From Vibrio sp. HA2012 (lineage in GTDB: Bacteria; Pseudomonadota; Gammaproteobacteria; Enterobacterales; Vibrionaceae): 64,000 nt of DNA. The stretch's first letter is position 1; the number at the start of each line of letters is the position of its first letter. The position numbers and the translations under genes are program-made. The DNA is taken from contig NZ_PFXK01000001.1 of NCBI RefSeq assembly GCF_002812955.1, forward strand, positions 62,001-126,000. The letters run 5' to 3'. The notes below the pieces were generated by a model that was given only the letters and a program-made list of their open reading frames with translations, made no database searches and had not been told where the DNA came from. This document shows, piece after piece, positions 57,156-64,000 of this stretch.

Positions 57156-57209
57156 ATCAGGGAAGGCATTTTTGTATCAGGAAATGCTTTTTTGTATAAG
57201 GAAGCCGGA
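57151..57209 (+). repeat. Three ~20-bp tandem repeats before the arsC-arsR gene
   Basis: Units at 57151-57169, 57170-57189 and 57190-57209: TTTTTATCAGGGAAGGCAT, TTTTGTATCAGGAAATGCTT, TTTTGTATAAGGAAGCCGGA. They follow the serS terminator directly and end 30 nt before the next gene, so they occupy its promoter region. Confidence 0.75.
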
Positions 57210-57238
57210 TAACGGATGGATTTAGACAGTAGGGTGCA

Positions 57239-57982
57239 ATGAAAAAACGAGTCCTTTTTCTGTGTACGGGGAATTCAGCCCGCTCCCAGCTGGCTGAAGC
57301 CCTGTTTAATGCTGTGTGCAGCAGCGATTTCGAAGCCAGCAGTGCCGGAGTGCATCCGACAGAGGTTGACCCCAGAGTATTTGATATCCTGCGTCAGGAT
57401 GGTATCGATACCTCCGGGCTGACAAGCAAATCATCCGAACGTTATGTGAGTGAACATTTTGATTTCGTGATCACCTTGTGTGAGAACGCAAAAGACGAAT
57501 GCGCCGTTTTTGACGATGCTGATGCACAGATCCACTGGGATTTTTTTGATCCCAAACCGCTGGACGGGCTGGAGCCGTTTCGTCTGGTGGCCGAAGGCCT
57601 GAAAGATCGCATTGCCCTGTTTTTACTATTGAACGGGCATGAAGCCGAAAATACGGTTGCACCGACTCTGTTGTTTAAGGTGATGAGTGATCCCTTGCGG
57701 CTGAAAATTCTGATGTTGCTGGAAGACGAAGCGTCACTGACCGTTACCGACATGACGGAAGCTCTGGGTGTTAGTCAGCCCAAAGTGTCACGCCATCTGG
57801 CTTTGCTACGTGACGGCGGTTTTCTGCAGGATAGAAGAGAGGGGCTGTGGATCTTCTATCGTCTGGCGGATCATCTGCCGGTCTGGATCCGCCACACACT
57901 GGAAACCGTACGCAACGGTAACCCGGCTATCATCAATCAGGAAAAACTGAATCTGAAACTTGCGGGTAAGAGAAAGGGTTGA
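57239..57982 (+). CDS. ArsC (LMW-phosphatase type)-ArsR fusion protein
   Basis: 247 residues. Residues ~1-135 form a thioredoxin-coupled arsenate reductase: P-loop CX5R is CTGNSARSQ (Cys10), and the redox pair is in CENAKDEC (two cysteines seven apart, like Cys82/Cys89 of S. aureus ArsC). Residues ~140-230 form an ArsR/SmtB winged helix (LFKVMSDPLRLKILMLL, VSQPKVSRHLALLRDGG). The usual As(III) ligands of ArsR, ELCVCDL, are replaced by SLTVTDM, so sensing must use other residues or another signal. No ars transporter gene is adjacent. Fusions of this kind occur in other bacteria; here the gene separates serS from the toxin-antitoxin and bio genes. Confidence 0.88.
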   Translation: MKKRVLFLCTGNSARSQLAEALFNAVCSSDFEASSAGVHPTEVDPRVFDILRQDGIDTSGLTSKSSERYVSEHFDFVITLCENAKDECAVFDDADAQIHWDFFDPKPLDGLEPFRLVAEGLKDRIALFLLLNGHEAENTVAPTLLFKVMSDPLRLKILMLLEDEASLTVTDMTEALGVSQPKVSRHLALLRDGGFLQDRREGLWIFYRLADHLPVWIRHTLETVRNGNPAIINQEKLNLKLAGKRKG

Positions 57983-58010
57983 ACCTGAAGATGGTGCGAT
58001 TTGCATCAAT

Positions 58011-58027
58011 TGTAGCAATATACTACA
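58011..58027. promoter_or_regulatory. Palindromic operator of the toxin-antitoxin pair
   Basis: TGTAG-N7-CTACA, about 33 nt before the antitoxin ATG, positioned for autoregulation by the RHH/ParD-like antitoxin. Confidence 0.6.
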
Positions 58028-58059
58028 CTCTTGTTATCATATAGTGCGGGGGAAATATT

Positions 58060-58281
58060 ATGGCTACTACAAGCGTACGTATCGATCAGGAGCTGTTTGA
58101 TAAAGCGGCGATTATGGCGAAAGCATTAAACCGAACAACGCCAAAGCAGATTGAGCACTGGGCGAAAATCGGTGAGATGATGGAAGATAATCCTGATTTA
58201 CCGTACGAGTTTGTAAAACAAGCGGTTATCGCGAAAGCGGAGAAAGAAGCTGGTAAATTAGAGGAATACACCTTTGACTAA
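58060..58281 (+). CDS. ParD-like type II antitoxin
   Basis: 73 residues (MATTSVRIDQELFDKAAIMAKALNR). The N-terminal strand plus helices fits a ribbon-helix-helix ParD-like antitoxin that binds its own operator and neutralises the toxin through its acidic, flexible C-terminal part (AEKEAGKLEEYTFD). GGGGGAAA lies upstream. Overlaps the toxin gene by eight nt. Confidence 0.85.
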   Translation: MATTSVRIDQELFDKAAIMAKALNRTTPKQIEHWAKIGEMMEDNPDLPYEFVKQAVIAKAEKEAGKLEEYTFD

Positions 58282-58564
58282 AGTCATAAAGGTTCTTCAA
58301 ACGCCAACTTTTAAAAAGGCGGTTAAGAAGCTTCATAAAAACCAGAAATTGGATCTGGATATCGCGATCCGAGATCTATTGATTGACCCATATTTGGGTG
58401 AGCAGAAGAAAGGCGATCTTGCCTTTCTTCGAGTTTACAAGTTTAAGATGGTTAAACAATTGACTTTGCTCGGCTATAGCTATGAAGATGGTACAGTGAC
58501 ACTAGAATTAGTGGCATTGGGGACACATGAAAATTTCTACCGTGATATGAAAAAACGCTACTGA
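58274..58564 (+). CDS. RelE/ParE-superfamily toxin
   Basis: 96 residues starting at a TTG (58274) inside the antitoxin gene, with GAGGA 8-9 nt upstream; no other start lies in the N-terminal 50 codons. RelE fold: TPTFKKAVKKLHKNQKLDLD, the central strand GDLAFLRVYKFKMVKQLTLLGYSYED, and C-terminal LVALGTHENFYRDMKK, the ending of the YafQ/HigB-like mRNA interferase group. Likely an mRNA interferase, ribosome-dependent. The A+T content and codon use differ from the bio genes and suggest acquisition. Its 3' end overlaps the last codons of bioA by seven nt. Confidence 0.85.
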   Translation: MTKVIKVLQTPTFKKAVKKLHKNQKLDLDIAIRDLLIDPYLGEQKKGDLAFLRVYKFKMVKQLTLLGYSYEDGTVTLELVALGTHENFYRDMKKRY

Positions 58565-59838
58565 GCAAAACAGTCTTCCTCTTTCAGCACGGTTTCAACC
58601 GCATCGACCAGACGCCGGATATGTTCCGGCTGACTGATAAATGGCGGCATCATATAGATCAAACGGCCGAATGGCCTAATCCAGACACCGAGATCAATAA
58701 ATCGTTTCTGAATGACTTCCATATTGACCGGACGGTGTGTTTCTACCACACCGATCGCACCCAGCCAGCGGGTATGTTTTACCTGTTCATAACGGTTCAG
58801 TCCGGGCAGTAAATCGGCAAACTGCTGTTCGATCGCTCTGGTCTGCGCTTTCCATTCGCCTTTTTCGATCAATTCCAGACTGGCTGTCGCCACGGCACAT
58901 GCCAGAGGGTTGCCCATAAATGTCGGCCCGTGCATAAAGCATCCGGCTTCCCCCCCGCACACCGTATCGGCAACAACTTTACTGGTCAGGGTGGCAGAAA
59001 GAGTCATATAGCCTCCGGTCAGTGCCTTACCGACACAGAGAATATCCGGCTGTATTCCGGCATGTTCACAGGCAAACAGCTCACCCGTCCGGCCGAATCC
59101 GGTTGCAATCTCGTCCAGAATAAGCAGTACCCCATAGCGGTCACATAAGGCACGAACCTGCTTCAGAAATTCCGGATGATAGATCCGCATGCCACCTGCA
59201 CCCTGAACAACCGGCTCCAGGATCACGGCGGCAATATGTGCGTGATGGGCCGCTATCTTCTGCTCAAAATCCGCCATATCATCCGGCTGCCACTGATCCC
59301 GGAACCCGCATTCCGGAGAACGAGCAAATATATGCTCAGGCAGAAAACCCTTATACAGACTGTGCATTGAATTATCCGGGTCAGTAACCGACATCGCGGC
59401 GAATGTATCTCCGTGATAGCCGTGGCTGAGCGTCAGAAACTTAGGCCGGGATTCCCCACGGGCATGCCAGTACTGCAGTGCCATTTTCAGTGCGACTTCA
59501 ACCGCCACCGATCCGGAATCGGCCAGAAATACGTGCTGCAGATTCTCCGGCGCAAGCGCAAGCAGCTTTTTACAGACGTTAATTGCGGGCTGATGGGTAA
59601 TCCCGCCGAACATCACATGTGCCATGGCATCAATCTGCCGGTGAGCAGCCGCATTAAGATGCGGGTGGTTATAACCGTGGATAGCAGACCACCAGGAAGA
59701 CATACCGTCGATAAGGCACTTACCGTCTTCCAGCTCGATAAACACGCCACTGGCCTGACTGACCGGATAGCAGGTCAGAGGGGCCAGTGTTGAGGTATAA
59801 GGGTGCCAGATGTGCTGCCGATCAAATTCCAGATCCAT
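58558..59838 (-). CDS. bioA: BioA, adenosylmethionine-8-amino-7-oxononanoate transaminase
   Basis: 426 residues. PLP transaminase converting KAPA to DAPA with SAM as amino donor. Seen: MSSWWSAIHGYNHPHLN, the Asp pair in LILDEIATGFGRTG, and PLP Lys in VGKALTGGYMTLSATLT. Divergent from bioBFCD across a BirA operator. Convergent with the toxin gene. Confidence 0.97.
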   Translation of the reverse strand: MDLEFDRQHIWHPYTSTLAPLTCYPVSQASGVFIELEDGKCLIDGMSSWWSAIHGYNHPHLNAAAHRQIDAMAHVMFGGITHQPAINVCKKLLALAPENLQHVFLADSGSVAVEVALKMALQYWHARGESRPKFLTLSHGYHGDTFAAMSVTDPDNSMHSLYKGFLPEHIFARSPECGFRDQWQPDDMADFEQKIAAHHAHIAAVILEPVVQGAGGMRIYHPEFLKQVRALCDRYGVLLILDEIATGFGRTGELFACEHAGIQPDILCVGKALTGGYMTLSATLTSKVVADTVCGGEAGCFMHGPTFMGNPLACAVATASLELIEKGEWKAQTRAIEQQFADLLPGLNRYEQVKHTRWLGAIGVVETHRPVNMEVIQKRFIDLGVWIRPFGRLIYMMPPFISQPEHIRRLVDAVETVLKEEDCFAQ

Positions 59839-59868
59839 AAAACTGCCTTTTGATTAATATTTGCTCAA

Positions 59869-59902
59869 TTGTAAACTTTAATGCATTTAGAATTGTTGAC
59901 AG
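59869..59902. promoter_or_regulatory. BirA operator between bioA and bioB
   Basis: TTGTAAAC (59869-59876), 18 nt, GTTGACAG (59895-59902). The E. coli bio operator has TTGTAAAC-N18-GTTTACAA; geometry is identical, with the second half diverged at two positions. It should give repression by biotinyl-AMP-BirA of both directions. Confidence 0.88.
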
Positions 59903-59923
59903 TGTAAAGGGTATGCTTACAAT
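59896..59923 (+). promoter_or_regulatory. bioB promoter
   Basis: -35 TTGACA (59896-59901), 16-nt spacer, -10 TACAAT (59918-59923). The -35 box lies inside the right half of the BirA operator. The leftward bioA -10 is TACAAT (complement of 59868-59873), inside the left half. Confidence 0.8.
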
Positions 59924-59963
59924 AGCCAAGTATCAAATCAACAAATAATGAAAGGATTTACAC

Positions 59964-61016
59964 TTGGAAGCTCGTCATCACTGGACTGTAGAAGAAGTTC
60001 GCACACTTTTAGATAAACCGTTCATGGATCTGCTGTTTGAAGCACAGACGGTTCATCGCCAGCATCAGCAGCATAACTATGTTCAGGTCAGTACGCTGCT
60101 TTCCATTAAAACCGGTGCTTGCCCGGAAGACTGTAAATATTGTCCGCAGAGTGCTCACTACAGAACGGATGTGGAAAAAGAGCGCCTGATGGAAGTGGAG
60201 CAGGTACTGAACGCCGCGCAAAAAGCAAAAGATTCCGGCTCGACCCGCTTCTGTATGGGAGCCGCGTGGAAAAACCCGAAAGAGCGTGATATGCCGCATC
60301 TTAAGAATATGATCAAAGGCGTCAAAGAGATGGGGCTTGAGACCTGCATGACCCTGGGAATGCTGACCCCGGATCAGGCCAACGAACTGGCGGAGGCCGG
60401 GCTGGATTTCTATAACCACAACCTTGATACCTCACCGGAGTTTTACGGCAACATTATTACTACCCGAACCTATCAGGATCGTCTGGATACGCTGTCTCAT
60501 GTGCGCGATGCCGGAATGAAGATATGTTCCGGCGGCATTATCGGCATGGGGGAAAGCATTTCTGACCGGGCAGGACTGCTGACGGAACTGGCTAATTTAC
60601 CGACTCATCCGGAGAGTGTGCCTATCAATATGCTGGTGAAAGTAAAAGGCACACCGCTGGAAAATGAAGAAGATGTTGAGCCATTTGATTTCATCCGTCT
60701 GATTGCCGCTGCCCGTATTATGATGCCGGACTCCGCAGTACGCTTGTCTGCCGGACGGGAAAATATGAATGAACAGATGCAGGCACTCTGCTTTATGGCC
60801 GGAGCAAATTCGATTTTCTACGGCTGCAAACTGCTGACCACACCGAATCCGGCAGAAGACAAAGATATGCAATTATTAGCGAAGTTGGGTATAAACCGGG
60901 CCGATGTCGTACAGAAACCGGATCAGATTCAGGAAACAGAACTGATGGAACAGGTAATCGAACGGGTTATTGCCCGTCCTGCTGCGGATGATCTTTTCTA
61001 TGATGCCGGCGTTTAA
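59964..61016 (+). CDS. bioB: Biotin synthase
   Basis: 350 residues, radical SAM enzyme inserting sulfur into dethiobiotin. The [4Fe-4S] motif is CPEDCKYC (CX3CX2C); the [2Fe-2S] ligands lie further on (FCMGAAW, ETCMTLG) and Arg in RLSAGRENM. First gene of the rightward bio operon, with bioF overlapping its 3' end. Start TTG at 59964 (TTGGAAGCTCGTCATCAC), as AAAGGA is about eight nt upstream and no nearer ATG fits. Confidence 0.97.
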   Translation: MEARHHWTVEEVRTLLDKPFMDLLFEAQTVHRQHQQHNYVQVSTLLSIKTGACPEDCKYCPQSAHYRTDVEKERLMEVEQVLNAAQKAKDSGSTRFCMGAAWKNPKERDMPHLKNMIKGVKEMGLETCMTLGMLTPDQANELAEAGLDFYNHNLDTSPEFYGNIITTRTYQDRLDTLSHVRDAGMKICSGGIIGMGESISDRAGLLTELANLPTHPESVPINMLVKVKGTPLENEEDVEPFDFIRLIAAARIMMPDSAVRLSAGRENMNEQMQALCFMAGANSIFYGCKLLTTPNPAEDKDMQLLAKLGINRADVVQKPDQIQETELMEQVIERVIARPAADDLFYDAGV

Positions 61017-62154
61017 TCAGCGTATTCGTTCTGCTCTGTCGGCAAGAGAACAGCAGGGACTGACCCGCCGTTTATCGGTACTGAAGGGCGGAAATCAGCC
61101 ACAGTTTGAACTGGACGGACGGTGCTACTGTAATTTTTCCAGCAATGATTATCTGGGGATGGCGACCGAACCGGAGCTGGTGACTGCATGGAAAGACGGG
61201 CTGGACAGATACGGTTCCGGAAGCGGAGCCTCTCCTTTGGTGACCGGTTTTTCTCCGGCACATCAGATGCTGGAAGATGTGCTGTGTCAGTGGCTGGGTT
61301 ATGACAGAGCCATTCTGTTCAATTCCGGCTTCAGTGCCAATCAGGCTCTGCTGTTTACGCTACCGGATAAACAGGATTTGCTGTTGCAGGATAAGCTGAA
61401 TCACGCCTCTCTGATGGAAGCGGGTATGCTTTCTCCGGCACCAATGCAGCGTTTCAGACATAATGATGTTGTTCATCTGGAAACCCTGCTGTCGCAACCG
61501 GCTCTGGTGGTGACCGAAGGCGTGTTTAGTATGGATGGCGATACCTCGCCGCTGGCAGAATTAAAAAACGTGTGTGACCGCAGCGCAAGTTGGCTGATGG
61601 TGGACGATGCCCACGGTATTGGTGTGCTGGGTCATGGCGGACGGGGCAGTTGTTGTGTTGCAGGTATCAAACCTCAGCTTTTGATCGTCACTTTCGGCAA
61701 AGGGTTCGGGATGTCGGGAGCCGCGGTATTGTGTGACAGCAGCACCGGTGATTATCTGACTCAGTTTGCCCGTCATCATGTCTATTCTACGGCAATGCCT
61801 CCGGCACAGGCACATGCACTGACCACCGCGGCGCAGATGATCCGTACTCAACAGTGGCGTCGTGATCATCTGGCAGAGTTACAGTCTGTCTACGCCGAGA
61901 GACTGAGTGGCCTGCACGGATATATTGCGACACAAACCCCCATCAAACCATTTATCTGCGGCAGTACCGAAGCCGCTCTGACCATGGCCGGCGCACTGAA
62001 AGCGCAGGGATTCTGGGCAACGGCCATTCGTCCGCCGACCGTTGCCCCGGGTCGTTCGCGGATCCGGATCACGCTGACGGCGGCTCATACCCGGGAGCAG
62101 GTGACACAACTGACGACTGCCATCATGCAGGTGATGGAGAAACATTATGCTTGA
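61003..62154 (+). CDS. bioF: BioF, 8-amino-7-oxononanoate synthase
   Basis: 383 residues from ATG 61003 ([12 protein letters not shown]); ATG 61000 directly before is equal, and the frame opens at 60970 inside bioB. PLP alpha-oxoamine synthase joining pimeloyl-ACP/CoA and alanine. Seen: [37 protein letters not shown] Lys in [13 protein letters not shown]. Overlaps bioB by 14 nt and bioC by 8. Confidence 0.97.
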   Translation: MPAFNQRIRSALSAREQQGLTRRLSVLKGGNQPQFELDGRCYCNFSSNDYLGMATEPELVTAWKDGLDRYGSGSGASPLVTGFSPAHQMLEDVLCQWLGYDRAILFNSGFSANQALLFTLPDKQDLLLQDKLNHASLMEAGMLSPAPMQRFRHNDVVHLETLLSQPALVVTEGVFSMDGDTSPLAELKNVCDRSASWLMVDDAHGIGVLGHGGRGSCCVAGIKPQLLIVTFGKGFGMSGAAVLCDSSTGDYLTQFARHHVYSTAMPPAQAHALTTAAQMIRTQQWRRDHLAELQSVYAERLSGLHGYIATQTPIKPFICGSTEAALTMAGALKAQGFWATAIRPPTVAPGRSRIRITLTAAHTREQVTQLTTAIMQVMEKHYA

Positions 62155-62956
62155 TCAGGCTCTGGCGGGATATAAAACCGATGCTTTCTGCCCGAAAGCC
62201 GCAATAGCTGAGGCATTTGGTAAAGCCGCACAACACTATGATCAACACGCGCAGTTTCAGCGTGATGTCGGGACACTGCTGCTGGCGATGTTACCGCAGA
62301 CACTGGAGGGGCTAAAGGTACTGGATATCGGTTGCGGAACCGGTTATTTCTCGCAACAGCTTGCTGAACGCGGAGCAAGGGTAACGGCTGCCGATTTGTC
62401 ACCGGCGATGCTGAAGGAGGCGAGAAACCGGTGTGGTCACTGTATTCAGGATTACCGACAGGCCGATGCCGAGTCGCTGCCGTTTCCGGATCAGACGTTT
62501 GATCTGGTTTTTTCCAGTCTGGCACTGCAGTGGTGTCATGATTTAGCGGTCCCTCTGCGGGAGCTGCGGCGGGTAACTCGCTCCGGCGGACGGATCCTTT
62601 TCTCGATTCTGATGGACGGTTCTCTGGAAGAACTGAAACAGGCATGGGCGAAAATTGATACACATCAACACGTTAATCAGTTTCTTTCCCGTAAGGAGAT
62701 AAATATTGCGTTAGCGCAATCTAGCTCTGACAAGCATCACTTAGACTTGCGTGCTATCAGAGTCTGGTACTCATCGGCATTTGAGCTGATGCGGGATCTG
62801 AAAGGGATAGGAGCCAATTATGTCAATGGGCGTTCACACGGCTTGACCGGAAGACGTGCGCTGTTGAATGTTGAGCATGAGTACCAGCGGTTTAAAAACA
62901 ACATGGGGTTATTACCCGCAACTTATCAGGTTTGTTTAGGGGCAATCGAATTATGA
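62147..62956 (+). CDS. bioC: BioC, malonyl-ACP O-methyltransferase
   Basis: 269 residues. SAM-dependent methyltransferase starting the pimelate moiety. N-terminus [22 protein letters not shown], motif [17 protein letters not shown], post-[15 protein letters not shown], and [11 protein letters not shown] are seen. ATG 62147 lies inside bioF; its stop overlaps bioD by four nt. Confidence 0.96.
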   Translation: MLDQALAGYKTDAFCPKAAIAEAFGKAAQHYDQHAQFQRDVGTLLLAMLPQTLEGLKVLDIGCGTGYFSQQLAERGARVTAADLSPAMLKEARNRCGHCIQDYRQADAESLPFPDQTFDLVFSSLALQWCHDLAVPLRELRRVTRSGGRILFSILMDGSLEELKQAWAKIDTHQHVNQFLSRKEINIALAQSSSDKHHLDLRAIRVWYSSAFELMRDLKGIGANYVNGRSHGLTGRRALLNVEHEYQRFKNNMGLLPATYQVCLGAIEL

Positions 62957-63636
62957 TTAAGGCTTTTTTTATTGCTGGCACCGATACCGAGGTTGGGAAG
63001 ACCGTTGTATCGAAAGCGATATTACAGGCACTGGCAGCACGGGAGTTGTCAACCATTGGCTATAAACCGGTGGCTGCCGGGTGCAAAGAAACGGAACAGG
63101 GCATGTGCAATTCCGATGCGCTGCATCTGCAGCAGGCGGCAACCTGTGACATTCCTTACGCTGATGTGAATCCGTATGCGTTGCTGCTGCCCACCTCTCC
63201 GCATATTGCGGCCCGGGAAGAGGGGGTGGAGATTGATTTTTCACTGCTGAGCCGGAAGCTGGCAGAGCACAAACAGAATGCTGATGTGGTACTGGTAGAG
63301 GGCGCGGGTGGCTGGCGGGTTCCGGTATCAGATACCGAGGGGCTTTCCTCCTGGGTTCAGCAGGAAAAACTGCCGGTTATTCTGGTGGTCGGCATTAAGC
63401 TCGGTTGTCTGAGCCATGCTCTGTTAACGGCAGAAGCTATCCGCAACGACGGACTGGAACTTGTCGGCTGGGTAGCAAACCGCATTAACCCCGGTACAGA
63501 ACACTATGCGGATATTATCGACACACTGGAGTCGAGGATGCCGGCACCCAAGATGGGTGAAATCCCGTATGTACCCAGCGTAAAACGACGTGATATCGGT
63601 AAATATATTGATATTTCACCAGTTGTGGATGGGTAA
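62953..63636 (+). CDS. bioD: BioD, dethiobiotin synthetase
   Basis: 227 residues from ATG 62953 ([17 protein letters not shown]), overlapping the bioC stop (ATGA). P-loop [17 protein letters not shown] and [10 protein letters not shown] are the substrate-binding motifs. ATP-dependent carboxylation of DAPA. Last gene of the operon; no clear terminator follows. Confidence 0.97.
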   Translation: MIKAFFIAGTDTEVGKTVVSKAILQALAARELSTIGYKPVAAGCKETEQGMCNSDALHLQQAATCDIPYADVNPYALLLPTSPHIAAREEGVEIDFSLLSRKLAEHKQNADVVLVEGAGGWRVPVSDTEGLSSWVQQEKLPVILVVGIKLGCLSHALLTAEAIRNDGLELVGWVANRINPGTEHYADIIDTLESRMPAPKMGEIPYVPSVKRRDIGKYIDISPVVDG

Positions 63637-63669
63637 TCGCTGCATTTCTATATCCTTTTTTAATGAGTT

Positions 63670-63713
63670 ATAACTAGCCTAATGACCAGTAAACGGGTCG
63701 TTAAGTTAGTTAT
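63670..63713. repeat. Imperfect palindrome after bioD
   Basis: Arms 63670-63688 and 63695-63713 match at 15 of 19 positions (outer ATAACTA / TTAGTTAT exact), 6-nt loop. No T run on either side. The 264 bp from 63637 to 63900 otherwise hold nothing I can support. Confidence 0.45.
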
Positions 63714-63900
63714 TTCGAAGTGGTAAGGCTCTTGGGAATCAGTCGGTTTGATCAAGAGCCATCTCGACTTGATATTGAAAAAGAAACTTTGAGAAAACGG
63801 AAAAGTTATCATCCAAAAAAAGGGGAGGGTAAGTGTTAAGAAGGAAGCAATAGGCAATGATTGCCAAGTCAGCGTTAGCAATTTTACCTACGAGTTACAA

Positions 63901-64000
63901 TTAATCGGTCGGGAATTTTTGCTTCTGGTGAAGTACTCGCATGATACGAATGATGGAGCCTTCTACCCAGTAAGAAACAACCATGGAGATCTCCGGAATC
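63901..64000 (-). CDS. 3' end of a ParE/RelE-type toxin gene (cut by the window edge)
   Basis: On the minus strand the last 32 codons run from the window edge to TAA at 63903-63901. The peptide contains SYWVEGSIIRIMRVLHQ, then KQKFPTD at the C-terminus. This RIxRVLHxxxxFP ending is typical of ParE-like toxins. Start and antitoxin would lie to the right of the window. Partial at its 5' end. Confidence 0.75.
   Translation of the reverse strand, partial: IPEISMVVSYWVEGSIIRIMRVLHQKQKFPTD

Noticed and set aside
63670..63713. Integron attC-like element after bioD
   Set aside because: The right arm contains GTTAAGT, which fits GTTRRRY, but the left box GCCTAAT is off consensus and the whole is far shorter than a functional attC.
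63660..63881. 73-codon minus-strand frame after bioD
   Set aside because: No recognisable domain, odd composition, contains the palindrome; probably chance.

Overview
The window is a chromosomal segment of a nitrogen-fixing gammaproteobacterium, most likely a Vibrio or close relative (V. diazotrophicus / V. natriegens type). The evidence is backbone genes arranged as in vibrios (cysB; ald and lrp divergent; ftsK-lolA-rarA-serS; bioA divergent from bioBFCD), a CdgJ-type EAL-HDOD protein, and a Klebsiella-like nif gene order. I saw no rRNA, tRNA, CRISPR array, transposase or integrase. The species is an inference; the nitrogenase system is read directly from diagnostic residues.

Layout. 1-8.5 kb: uspA, an unknown small gene, an RluA-type pseudouridine synthase, a periplasmic-sensor diguanylate cyclase, a C4-dicarboxylate transporter and a chemoreceptor. 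8.8-23.4 kb: nifHDK, nifTY plus a small DUF6129-like gene, nifENX-fdxB and nifUSVWZM, all rightward. 23.4-29 kb: nifLA and nifB-fdxN-nifQ, leftward. 29.2-35.1 kb: rnfABCDGE-rnfH and nifF, rightward. 35.4-38.1 kb: feoABC with a Fur-box-like site. 38.3-46.7 kb: an EAL-HDOD protein, a noncanonical Nramp-like transporter, and an operon of a GltD-like flavin/Fe-S oxidoreductase with nifJ. 46.8-63.6 kb: backbone genes, interrupted by an ArsC-ArsR fusion and a ParD/RelE-type toxin-antitoxin pair. The right edge carries the 3' end of a second ParE-like toxin gene.

How it works together. NifHDK is the Mo-nitrogenase. NifB, NifEN, NifV, NifQ, NifX and NifY make and carry FeMo-co; NifU and NifS supply Fe-S clusters; NifM, NifW and NifZ mature the components. 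Electrons can reach NifH from pyruvate (NifJ, then flavodoxin NifF) and from NADH through the Rnf membrane complex to ferredoxins. NifL/NifA control transcription. Six transcription units (nifH, nifE, nifU, nifB, rnfA, nifF) each have a TGT-N10-ACA NifA upstream site and a GG-N10-GC sigma-54 promoter, so Rnf and the flavodoxin appear to be wired into the same regulon. nifLA has its own sigma-54-like promoter with two candidate NtrC sites upstream, giving a readable cascade NtrC, then NifA, then nif and rnf. Feo next door would supply iron.

Most worth a second look: the oriented UAS consensus; the shared nifL/rnfA control region; a terminator-like hairpin between nifK and nifT; a 21-codon ORF coupled to nifZ; tandem repeats before nifF, the EAL-HDOD gene and the arsC-arsR gene; the Nramp homologue lacking both metal-site motifs; and the oxidoreductase-nifJ pair.
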